A stretch of 64,000 nt of DNA from positions 372,001-436,000 of the forward strand of contig NZ_CP012328.1 in assembly GCF_001262715.1 (NCBI RefSeq), written 5' to 3'. Both the position numbers and the translations under genes were made by a program. This document shows, piece after piece, positions 54,416-64,000 of this stretch. Source of the stretch: Spiroplasma turonicum. Its GTDB lineage: Bacteria; Bacillota_I; Bacilli_A; Mycoplasmatales; Mycoplasmataceae. Under the pieces are notes generated by a model. That model was not told where the DNA came from. It saw only the letters and a list, made by a program, of their open reading frames with translations, and made no database searches. Every line of letters begins with the position of its first letter. Within the stretch, counting starts at the first letter, position 1.

Positions 54416-55657
54416 ATGCATATAAAGAAATTAATTGTTAAAAACTTTGTTACTCCTGGAGTACAAAAATTCGAGTTTAATAATGAAGGTTATTTAATAG
54501 GTGGTGATTTTTTAAATCCTTACATTCTTAGAAATGTTAATGATTTAATCAATGGTTCATGAATTGAAAATACAATTAGCTTTGAAAAGTTTTATCCTAA
54601 GTTTGCAAAAAAGTTAAAAGATGAAGATATGGACTTGCAAATTGATGCACTATTTGAGTTAAATAAAGAAGAATTAATGAAGTTGAATTATATACTAAAA
54701 AATTTAGGTCATAGAATACCATTATTATCAAGTGTATATTATTACTCAATTAAATGCATCTATCCATTTATTTTTCCAATTATTACAATTGTTCCAGCAG
54801 ATGAACATCATTTATCAGATAAACCATTTGGTATTGGTTTACATTATGATAAATTCTTTAGACCAAATATCTCGAAAAAAGAGATTATTACTAACACAGG
54901 TATAAAAGCAGTTGGACTTATAAGAGATAAATACTTCGAATACTTAAAAAGAAAAGTTGATGATGATTATTTATTGATTTATCGTGAATATTTGGATTTA
55001 ATAAAATCTATATTTAGATTTGACACAGAGTTCATAAAAAAATTAGGTAAAATTATTTATGAAATAAATGATGGAGATATTATTAATTTTGGTGATCAAG
55101 AAGGATTCTATTTAACAATTCCAGAATTTAATAATTATCTTGATTCATTTAGTATATTGAGAGAAAATGATGAGCTAAAAGAAGATTTTCTGTCATTACT
55201 TTTTGAAACATATTTAGTTGATATACAATGAATTTATTATGTTAAATCTGCTAATGATATTTATGAAATGAAAAGAAATGTTTTCAAAAATTATTGTGAC
55301 AAATCTTATTATTCAAAAGAACTATTAGATTTTTTTAACTTTGAAGTTGATGTTAATCCAGATCTTTTTGATTTTTCAAACATTGTAGAATTAAATGAAC
55401 ATAAACAAGATAAAAATCTAATTGCTCAAGAAATAGTTAAAGATAAAAAAATTATAACAATTTTCGATGATGAAGAAGAAGTGGAATTAGATTCAGATAA
55501 AAAAGATAGCAAATCATTAAAATTACAAAAACTTCAATTATCTAAAAAGAAAAAAGATAAAGAACTTCAACTTAAAAAAGATAAATTACAAAAGCAAAAA
55601 AGAATCAAAGAGCTTGTTTCTAGAATAAAACAACAAGAAAAGCAAAAAAGAAGTTAA
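54416..55657 (+). CDS. Conserved hypothetical protein with coiled-coil tail
   Basis: 413 residues, not recognised. The N-terminal domain begins MHIKKLIVKNF and has an aromatic, conserved-looking stretch SIKCIYPFIFPIITIVPADE then HHLSDKPFGIGLHYDKFFRP around residues 115-155. The last ~65 residues are Lys/Gln/Leu-rich and form a coiled coil, a tail type seen on several proteins of this genome. There is no signal peptide. AAGGAGAA precedes ATG 54416 and TATAAT lies about 30 bases upstream. Confidence 0.72.
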
Positions 55658-55737
55658 TTTTGTTTTTCTTTTTTTATAGTCAAATAAAAATAATATAAAA
55701 TATTTATATTAAACTATATTAGATAAATGGAGAAAAT

Positions 55738-57045
55738 ATGCTATTAAATGATGATAAAAATTTAAAAATGTTAATTGATAAGCAGAAACTATATAAAGAG
55801 GCTCTTGATAATAAAATATCCAATGTAGAGGCAAAACAGTTTGTAGATGCTTTATTTGAAAATTATTTTTTAGATAATGATAATATTAATTTTTTGGTAT
55901 CTAATGGAGTTAATTTTTTTAACCTTGATAATAATGAACAATGTTTTTGTTTAAGTAATATTGATTTCAAAGATTGCTGCTTTAAAAGTTTAAAAAAAAC
56001 TAAAAATAGCCAATATAATACTTTTTTAAAAGCTATTATAAACAAGGAAGATTACAATAACTTTTTAAATTATTCTAATGATTTGTTTTTGAAACATTAT
56101 AGAGCTTTAGGTAAAGAATAAGTTTGTCATTATAATGATTGTGAAAAAAATGCAATTGAAAATAACCTATACAAGTTTGATTTTACAGCAGATAAATTTT
56201 TTACAACATATAGAAAGAATTCATTTGATAATAAATTTACATTTGGAGAAAACTTTTTTAGAGTTGCAAATCCAGAAACATTTAATTATTATGGCTTTTG
56301 TTCTGAACATTATAAGATTTTAAAATCAATTGTAGTTAAAGAAGATTCATCTGAAGATGAACTGACTTTAGTTAATTTTTCTAGTTTATTGTTTAAATTA
56401 TTTATATCTAGAGTTCATTTAAATGCTCTTAAAGAAGAGTTTTGCTCAATTTATAATTCACTAGATGGCGCTATTAAACCTCTTTACATATATAATTTAA
56501 GAAAAGTTTCAAATAAAGTATCTTCATTAATAAATTTTTATTCCAAATACAAGAAATGAATGAAAAAAGAAGAAAATAATTTTGTTATAAAAAGATTTAT
56601 TCTTCCAAAAACTAATAATTTTTTAATACAAGATTTAGTATATCCTCAAGTTACTCCTGATGATTTTAAAATGGTCAACTCAATTAATAATGTTTTTGTT
56701 GAAGAAAAATCAGCATTATTAGGAATATTTAAAAATGATAAAAGTACATACGTAACATTTATTTATGATAAAAAAGATGAAAAAATTACCTCATATTTTA
56801 ATCAATATTGGGAGATAATCGAAAATAAAGAAAAAAATATAGAATTTTTTGTTACTAATTGTTCTTTAATATTATGTGATAATTTACTAATAAGCAGCGA
56901 TTATTTTAATAAATTTAATGAAGAAGAAAAAACTTTTTACTCTGCATTAAATAAATTTAGATTTGAAAATCCAAGTATGGGCCAAGAATACTTAAAAATG
57001 AAGTTTTTTGCAGGTTTTATAAAAGGGAACAACTTCTTTAAATAA
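55738..57045 (+). pseudogene. Cys-rich (SEC-C-like) protein interrupted by TAA
   Basis: A single frame of 436 codons runs from ATG 55738 to TAA 57045, cut by one in-frame TAA at 56119-56121. Before the stop, EQCFCLSNIDFKDCCFK near residue 62 resembles a SEC-C zinc motif (CxC ... CC/CH). Right after the stop the frame continues without a start as VCHYNDCEKNAIENNLYKF, again with paired Cys/His. The downstream part (from 56122) keeps open frame for 308 codons with TGA as Trp, so the two halves look like one protein family. The stop may be a recent nonsense mutation or a sequence error. Function unknown. Confidence 0.7.
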
Positions 57046-57078
57046 AAAAAAGGTAATTAATTAAAGTTACCTGTTTTT
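57043..57078. terminator. Bidirectional terminator
   Basis: AAAAAAAGGTAA and TTACCTGTTTTT flank a ten-base loop and overlap the stops of both convergent genes (57045 and 57057). Confidence 0.78.
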
Positions 57079-58022
57079 AATATTACATAATCAACATTTT
57101 TAATGTCATCAACTTTTGTTCCACCAGCATATGAAATTGATGATTGTAAATCCTCGCACATTTCTTTGTATGTGCTCATTATTTTACCTCTTATTTTTAT
57201 AAGTTCTTTTTTACCTTCAACATATCTTTTCTCACCCTTATTATATTCGCTTGCGCTTCCATAATATTCTTTGTATAAAACCCCATCAACTTCAACAGTT
57301 TTACCAGGTGATTCTTCATGTGCTGCAAATAAACTACCAATCATACACATTTTAGCTCCAAAACGAATTGATTTAGCTATATCACCATTAACTCTTATAC
57401 CACCATCAGCTATAATTGGTTTTTGGGCAGCTTTGCTACATCATTTAATAGCACCTAATTGTCATCCACCAGTACCAAAACCAGTTTTTAACTTTGTTAT
57501 ACAAACTTTTCCAGGTCCCACACCAACCTTAGTTGCATCAGCACCTCAATATTCTAAATCTCTAACTGCTTGTGGTGTAGCTACATTACCTGCGATTATA
57601 AATGTTTTACCCTTAGTTTGTTCCTTAATATAAATTATCATATTTTTTACTTGTATTGAGTGCCCATGAGCTATATCAATTGTAATAAAGTCTGGTATTA
57701 AGTCATTTTTAACTAAGTCATCAATTAATTTATAATCAACTTCTTTAACTCCAACACTTATTGAAGTAACAAGTTTGCTTTTTTTCATTTTTTCTACAAA
57801 CTTTAATGTGTCAACGTTAAAACGGTGCATTATATAAAAATAATTTTCTTTAGCTAACATTTCTGCTAAATCTTCATTCATAACAGAAGCCATATTAGCA
57901 GGAACAACGGGTAGTTTAAATTTAAAATTACCTAGTTCAACACTAGTGTCACACTCGCTTCTTGATTTAACTTTACAAAAATTAGGTATTAATTGAACAT
58001 CTTCATAATCTATTACATACAT
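57057..58022 (-). CDS. guaC: GMP reductase
   Basis: 321 residues, IMPDH/GMPR-type TIM barrel without CBS domains. The catalytic Cys is in [54 protein letters not shown], and the lid region with [20 protein letters not shown] are present. Length and the GxxxxKxKTG loop favour GMP reductase, which turns GMP into IMP with NADPH, over IMP dehydrogenase. It lies 20 bases after azoR on the reverse strand, forming an azoR-guaC unit. Confidence 0.9.
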
Positions 58023-58042
58023 ATTTGATCCCTCATATTTCT

Positions 58043-58645
58043 TTAAAACTTAGCAGCAACTTCTTTTATTTTATCTGAAATTGTATTTATTGCTTCTTTT
58101 GGTGTTAATTCTGAAGTAGGTTTTACTTTTGTACCAGCAAACAAAATAGGTTCATTTACTTTAGCGCCAACAAATTCTCAAGTTCCTTTTAAAAATTCTG
58201 TATGATTTCCAAATGGATATCATCCCAATGGTGCACCTTGTGTAGTTAAAATTTGTACACTCAGATGATCTAATAAACCAACTGAACCATCTTTTTTTGA
58301 GTATTTATAAGAAAAACTCTGATCTGCTAATAAAACATGATCCAAGTAGTTTTTTATTAATGCACTAACATTAAAATTATTCATTGGACTTGAAATAATT
58401 ACTTTATTTACTTCTTTTAATTGATTAATATATTTAATTGCATCATTTTCATTAAAGAAACTTGAAAAATTATCTCTTGAAAGAGTTTTTTTTGCCATTT
58501 CTTCATTATTTAAATCAAGATAGATAAATTCGTCATTAGAATTATTTTTTTTATATTCTTCAATAAATTGATTTGTCAACTCTAATGAATATGATTTATC
58601 AACAGGACTTACAGTTCCACTTATTACTAATACTTTATTTGCCAT
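58043..58645 (-). CDS. azoR: FMN-dependent NADH-azoreductase / quinone reductase
   Basis: 200 residues, flavodoxin-like fold. The FMN phosphate loop [19 protein letters not shown], the [20 protein letters not shown] segment and [19 protein letters not shown] (Trp from TGA) fit the AzoR/AcpD family. It reduces quinones or azo compounds with NADH and probably protects against quinone stress. A strong AGGAGG is seven bases before the ATG, with TATAAT-like boxes just upstream. Cotranscribed with guaC. Confidence 0.93.
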
Positions 58646-58756
58646 TATATACCTCCTAGGCTATTATACTATACTTATAATACTATAATAATTAGTTAAG
58701 TGTTTTTTATTTAAAAATTAAATAAATTAATTTATAATATATAAAAGAGGTTATTT

Positions 58757-59419
58757 GTGGAAAAAGTTACAATTATTACAATTGCAGGTGGTAGTGCTAG
58801 TGGGAAAACAACATTTGCACAAACACTTTCAGACAAAATTTTTGAAAATCACTCTGTATCACATTTATCAATGGACAACTATTATAAAGACTTTAGTCAT
58901 TTAAATTTCGAAGAAAGACAAAATTTAAATTTTGACCATCCAAGTTCATTAGATATTGATTTAATTTGTAAACATTTAGATGACTTAAAAAACTTTAAAT
59001 CTATTCAAGTTCCTATATATGATTTTACTACTCATAGTCAATCTGGAAAATTTAAGACAATAAATCCTTCTGAAGTTGTTATTTTTGATGGAATTTTAGC
59101 ATTGCAAGTAGAAGAAGTTAGAAAAAGAAGTAATATCAAAATTTTTATTAGAACTGATGATGATATTAGATTCATTAGAAGATTAGTTAGAGATGTTAAT
59201 GATAGAGGTAGAAATTTAGATGATGTAATTAATCAATATTTAACAACAGTTAGACCTATGTATAAGTTTTTCGTAGAACCATCAATTGAACATGCTGACA
59301 TTATTGTTCCTTATTATGAAGGTAACAAAATCGCAATGGATCTTGTTGCTGCAAAAATTAATACTCTGCTTTCAAAGAGTGTTAATAGTGAAATAATTAA
59401 TAATAATAAAATAAATTAA
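58757..59419 (+). CDS. udk: Uridine kinase
   Basis: 220 residues. Phosphorylates uridine and cytidine with ATP or GTP for pyrimidine salvage. P-loop AGGSASGKT near residue 10, LSMDNYYKDFSHL, NFDHPSSLDIDL, the substrate loop PIYDFTTHSQS and FIRTDDDIRFIRRLVRDVND with RGR are all present. GTG 58757 is the start, with AAAGAGG upstream. It ends at the hairpin 59477-59507. Confidence 0.96.
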   Translation: MEKVTIITIAGGSASGKTTFAQTLSDKIFENHSVSHLSMDNYYKDFSHLNFEERQNLNFDHPSSLDIDLICKHLDDLKNFKSIQVPIYDFTTHSQSGKFKTINPSEVVIFDGILALQVEEVRKRSNIKIFIRTDDDIRFIRRLVRDVNDRGRNLDDVINQYLTTVRPMYKFFVEPSIEHADIIVPYYEGNKIAMDLVAAKINTLLSKSVNSEIINNNKIN

Positions 59420-59476
59420 GAATTAAGAAATAAGTTTTAGTTTTTCTATTCATTTTTTTTAATACATTAAAATAAT

Positions 59477-59507
59477 AAAGATAAATTAATTTAATTTATC
59501 TTTTTTA
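59477..59507 (+). terminator. Terminator after udk
   Basis: AAAGATAAATTAA and TTTAATTTATCTTT form a long AT stem followed by T residues. Confidence 0.8.
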
Positions 59508-59535
59508 TATTACTAAAAAATAAAGGGGAATAGAG

Positions 59536-61866
59536 ATGAAAAAATTACTTAGCTTTATAAGTGTAGCTACTTTTTTAAGTACTCCTATATCAGCAATAGT
59601 TTCTTGTGGTAAGACTAATGATAATTCAAAAGTTGATAAAAAATTTACCGAAATTCAACAACAAATGTTAGAAGCTTCTGAATTTGTATCAAGAATGGTT
59701 ATTGCAAGCAGACATGAAAATTTAAATATTAATTTAAATGAATTATTATCTATATATTTTTCACCAACTCCAACGTCATTAATGATTCCAAATTCTTATC
59801 AATATAAAGATAAAAACATAAACTTAGCATCTAAAATTGAACTGTTTAAAAACATTTTATCACCTAAACTTGATTTCTTAAATAAGGATGGTTCTGCAGG
59901 AGTTTATGCAAGTTACATAATGGGTATGTATGACAATAATTTTTATAATAATTTCTTAATAAATGGTGGTTTTGAAGATTCTTTTAACGAAGATGGTGGA
60001 AAAGGATTTAATGATTTTATAAATCCCAAAAATAATGAAATGGGTATCTTATCTGGATTAGATAAAGATTTAAAACTTTCAGAAAATCAAGAACAAAGGA
60101 ATTTAGCTTGAGGGATACAAGATACTGGACCTTTAACAAATTATTTACTTGATAAAGGATATGATGGTTCATATCCTGGTGATACTAATGGAACTGATGG
60201 TATTAGTACATTTTTTCATGGAAAACCAACAATTCACAATGGAGGAACAAACAGTTCAGGTTATTTGCATTACAACTCTATTGTTTCTAAAGGAAAAGGG
60301 GTATTTAACGGTAATGGTATAGAAAAAGATATTAATGATAAATTAAAAAATGTTAATTATACACCAGCGATAAAGAAAAAAAATCAATTCACATCTTATG
60401 CTAAAGTTAATGATATTGAATTTAATAAATTAGGAACTGAACTTACTAATATAGCAGGTAATTTAAATATTGATGGTTATATAAATAAGATAACTTCTAT
60501 AATTCAAAGTATTAGTACCTCAGATTTTGGCACAGAGATGTTACTTAATTTAGAAAACAATTTATTACCAGTTGTTGTTTCTTCTAAAGGTTGAACAAAT
60601 ACTATAATTCAAACAATTGGATTTAGCTTCATATATAATGTCCAAAATGCTATAAATAAAATTCAAAACAATAGTGATTTGTCAAACTTTTTGTTAGAAA
60701 ATAATTTTAATACTGAAATATTAAATAAAAAGATTAATAAAAGAAATGCAATTGTAGCAAACGATGCACATAAACCAGTCATTGATAAAGCTCAGGCAAT
60801 AAGATTATATAAAACTGAAAAAGATGATGTAATTAATAATCAATTAGAAAATTTAAAACAAGTAAGTTTATTTATTGAAGAATTGATAAGATTCCATGAT
60901 AATTTAAAAAATAAAGAAAAGAAGGTAGAATTTGTTAAAAAATTTTTAAAAAACAAAAATACTCCTTTTTGAGATAGTTATGAAATTGTTATCAAACCAA
61001 ATGTTTTTGGAGTTGGAGCAAAAGGTTTAACTCAGTTAGGTTGAGAAGAGTTAGTTGGAGAAGAAGGTGATGGTTTTATAAATGCTTTAAACTTATTGGC
61101 ATTTACTTATAAAGACTTAGCAAGCAGCGAAAAAAACCAAACTTTGACTTTAATAAGTAATGATGATGATTTTAAAAACAAAAGTTTAGTTGATTTAAAT
61201 AAAACGCAAAAAAATAAGTTAAAAAAATTATTAGGCTATAACAGTTTAGATTTAAGTTTTGAAGAAAATTCTATATTTAATAATATCTTTAATGTATTTA
61301 AAAACAAAGAGTTCAGAGGTTCAACAGAGTTTTCCCATCTTTTTGATATCATGAAAAATAGTGTAAATGAAGATATGAATAAAGTTCACGAACAATCTTT
61401 ACAGTATATTGCAAACGATGATTTTTGAGACATAAGTAATATAAATATAAACGCAACTGATCAAAATCAATTTAATGGTGAGATTGAATTTACATTAAAT
61501 TATAAAGGTAATGGTGACTCAGAATCTAATGCAAGTAAACAAAAATATAAAATTGATGTTCCAGAAAATTTTAATCCTTATCAAACTATAAAAGAGCATC
61601 AAAAAGAATTCTTAGAAAAAGATATATTAAAAAATAATATAGATGATGAAAGAATCAGTGGTGAGGTTTTATTAAAAAGATATAAAAGTTTAACTGATGA
61701 AGATTTAATAAATTATGATGGTAAAGCAATGAATTACAATCCTGTAAATTTTAAATACAAAATACTTTGAAAAAATATAAGTAATAATTCTGAAATTCCT
61801 TATTGAGTAATAACAGAATTTAAATCATTTGATGAAGAAGGTGATGAATTTTATAATATTTATTAA
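59536..61866 (+). CDS. Large lipoprotein (paralogue 1 of 2)
   Basis: 776 residues, intact with TGA as Trp. Signal MKKLLSFISVATFLSTPISA and lipobox IVSC near residue 24. It shares long blocks with the gene at 62672: SRHENLNINLNELLSIYFSP near 55, ASYIMGMYDNNFYNNF, GFEDSFNEDGGKGFN, LKLSENQEQRNLAWGIQDTG, NYLLDKGYDGSYPG and NGGTNSSGYLHYNSI. Both may belong to the mollicute MOLPALP-type lipoproteins, a call I make only from the general N-terminal pattern. The C-terminal part is a beta-rich domain. AAAGGGGAA is the RBS. Surface-exposed; function unknown. Confidence 0.87.
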
Positions 61867-61926
61867 AAAAATATTTATAATTAATTAGTATTGAAATTTT
61901 CTATAAAATTTTATATTATTTAATTA

Positions 61927-62646
61927 ATGATAAATTTTAATAGCATAAAAAATTTAAAAATATATAAAAAATTGTTTTTAATAATATTTACAGTATTTAA
62001 TATTATAATTCTTAATTTAGAAAATAAAGAACTAATAAAGTTATTTATTTTTTTTGATATATTACCATTTATTTTATTTATGATCTTCATATTTAAAAAA
62101 GTAAACTATAACAAACAAAATATTTATTCTCAAGGATATAATTTTTGATACTTTAACAATAAAATATTAATAAATTATTTATTAATATTTTTTCTTGGAT
62201 TATCTTCTTTTTACTTTCAAGTTTCTGGCTTAAAAAATTTTATATTATCAGATTTCATAAAATTATTTCTTTCAAATGTTAATAAAACAAATTTTTCAAT
62301 AATTGATTATAAGAAATTTTTCTTTGCTTTTTTAATTATGTTAGTTGACATTATGCTTGTATTTACAACTTTTTTAATCAATTTATGAATTTTATTAAAT
62401 ATTATTAATATAAGTAATGTTAAAATGTTTTTAAAACCTAAATACTTTTTTATATTTATTAAAAAACTATTTTTTTCATTTGTATTTAAATTTATTGATA
62501 GTTATAACTTAATAAATAAAATAATAATTAAAACTCTTATCAAATTGATAAATTTTATTTTTATAGAAAATATATTTTATAAAATTGTTAATTTAAATAC
62601 TTTTAATAAATGAAGTGTAGTTCCTTTCAAAATAAAATATAAATAA
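61927..62646 (+). CDS. Small membrane protein between two lipoproteins
   Basis: 239 residues. Hydrophobic segments at about 15-35 (FLIIFTVFNIIILNL), 38-58 (FIFFDILPFILFMIFIF), 83-103 (YLLIFFLGLSSFYFQVSG) and 134-160 (FLIMLVDIMLVFTTFLINLW). The rest is Lys/Asn/Phe/Ile-rich, ending WSVVPFKIKYK. No family recognised. It resembles 41849-42556 in size, topology and position before a lipoprotein, which suggests a recurring membrane-protein/lipoprotein pair. The start has no strong RBS; the next gene begins 26 bases after its stop. Confidence 0.7.
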
Positions 62647-62671
62647 TATTTAATGAAAGGAAACAAAAAAA

Positions 62672-64000
62672 ATGAAAAACTTAATAAGAATTTTGGCATC
62701 AATTGCAATATTTGGTGCTTCATCATTATCAGTAATATCTTGTGAATCAAATAATAAAAAAAATATTCCTGATTTTAATGAATTAACTCAACTTCAAGAT
62801 GAAATGGTGAGTGGTGCTCAATTTCTAACTAAATTAATATTGTTAAGTAGACATGAAAATCTTAACTATAACTTAAATGAAATACTATCAATATATCTTT
62901 CACCAAAACCAACAATGCTAATGATGCCTTTAAAATATAGTTACAATGAAGAAAAAATAAATGCTAAAAATGATTTATCTAAATTTACAAATTTATTAGC
63001 ACCAAAGATTGAAAAAATGAATGGTAGTAATTATGCAGGTGTTTTTGCAAGTTACATAATGGGTATGTACAACGATGATTTTTATAATAATTTTATTAAC
63101 AATGATTATTTTGAAGACTCATTTAATGAAAATGGATATACTGGATTCAATAAATCATTAAATAATGAGTTAGGATTATTTGCGGGATTGAGTAAAGACT
63201 TAAAACTCTCTGAGAATGAAAACAGAAGGAACTTAGCATGAGGGATACAAGACACAGGGGCATTAACAAATTATTTATTAAATAATGGTTTTGACGGTGG
63301 TTATCCTGGTGGAACTAGTGGAATAAAAAATACATTCTCAGCAGCTTCAGACATAAATGGAGGAACAAATAGTTCTGGATACTTATTTTACAATTCAATT
63401 TTGGCAAATGGTAAGTCAAATCTCAATTCATTTGATAAATATAAGAATAAAGGTATAGAAGATAAACTTAATGAAGGTATAAACTATAAAAACAGTGATG
63501 AAAATGAATATTCTTCATCTATAAATAATAAAAAATTCAATAAAATAGGGTCAATGTTTGCTAAAACTGCAGGGAAATTAAATTTTAAAGGTTATTTAAA
63601 TAACTTTTCTGCTTTATTAGATAGTATTGATGAATCTGACTTTGGTGCAGAGGTTTTATTAAACGTTTTAGATTCAATAACGCCTATTCTTCCTACAATT
63701 GATGATAAAGTCAATCTAATTATTCAATCTGTAAGTTTTGGACTATTATATAATATTCAAAATGCAATAAATGATATTCAAAAGGATTCTACACTTTCAG
63801 AATTTTTAAGTGATAAAGGATTTGATAAAAATATATTAGAATCAAAATTAGATGAAAGAGAATTAATTGACCCAATTTCCCAATATAATAATCCCAACCC
63901 AAATTTATTAAAAGTTACAAGACTTTTTGAAAAACAAGAGAATGATAAAAACACACCAAATAAAAACTTATCAATAGTTAGTGATTTTTTAAATGAGTTA
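62672..64000 (+). CDS. Large lipoprotein (paralogue 2 of 2), runs off the window
   Basis: 443 residues visible; the frame is still open at 64000, so the gene is cut by the window edge only. Signal MKNLIRILASIAIFGASSLS and lipobox VISC near residue 24. It matches the gene at 59536 along its whole length: LSRHENLNYNLNEILSIYLS, ASYIMGMYNDDFYNNF, YFEDSFNENGYTGFN, LKLSENENRRNLAWGIQDTG, NYLLNNGFDGGYPG and NGGTNSSGYLFYNSI. AAAGGAAA precedes the ATG. A tandem duplication of a surface lipoprotein is the simplest reading. Confidence 0.87.

Noticed and set aside
57271-57633. Forward frame rich in Pro/Leu/Ala opposite guaC
   Set aside because: It mirrors the guaC coding strand and lacks an RBS.
59536-64000. 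Adhesin or toxin assignment for the tandem lipoproteins
   Set aside because: No motif supports a specific function; only lipoprotein nature and paralogy are visible.

Overview
The window reads as chromosomal DNA from a mollicute of the Spiroplasma/Entomoplasma group, most likely a Spiroplasma. It is very AT-rich. Nearly every long gene has in-frame TGA codons at conserved Trp positions (genetic code 4). It has a complete fructose PTS operon, many lipoproteins with a Lys-rich signal and lipobox, and no cell-wall genes. All coordinates below merge ORF pieces that are split only by TGA. The genus call is inference; use of code 4 is seen directly.

Layout. 1-523 is AT-rich and has no recognisable gene. 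524-4844 is an ABC ATPase followed by two large paralogous membrane proteins, the second broken by an in-frame TAG. A reverse-strand ECF-type S component follows, then rsmE and two tandem proteins that look like degenerate nucleotidyltransferases. A hairpin-rich gap lies at 8911-9222. 9850-11837 keeps the ancient truB-ribF-rpsO order, with a shortened RibF. Next come a degenerate HNH-like protein, a structured leader ending in a terminator before miaA, an RpiR-type regulator, tRNA-Gly(TCC), an APH-fold kinase, rdgB, trmL and a DEAD-box helicase.

18879-22483 is a MoxR/RavA-type ATPase, a VWA (ViaA-like) protein and a PCC/DUF296-domain protein. Then come a nucleosidase-fold fusion, a YitT-type membrane protein and secDF-apt-relA, the Bacillus order without recJ. 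After these lie a MerR regulator with an aldo/keto reductase behind a MerR-type promoter, an ABC ATPase, a Gln/Pro/Met-repeat protein, and fruR-fruK-fruA for uptake and phosphorylation of fructose.

41849-49186 is a surface cluster: membrane protein, lipoprotein, a giant FtsX-type permease and a second lipoprotein. A VatD/CatB-type acetyltransferase precedes hisS-aspS. Several uncharacterised proteins follow, one interrupted by TAA. azoR-guaC (reverse strand), udk and two homologous large lipoproteins separated by a membrane protein close the window; the last lipoprotein runs off the edge.

I see no CRISPR array, insertion sequence, prophage or rRNA. The most notable theme is a set of proteins that keep an enzyme fold but have lost catalytic residues (nucleotidyltransferase pair, HNH, nucleosidase), plus two structured non-coding stretches.
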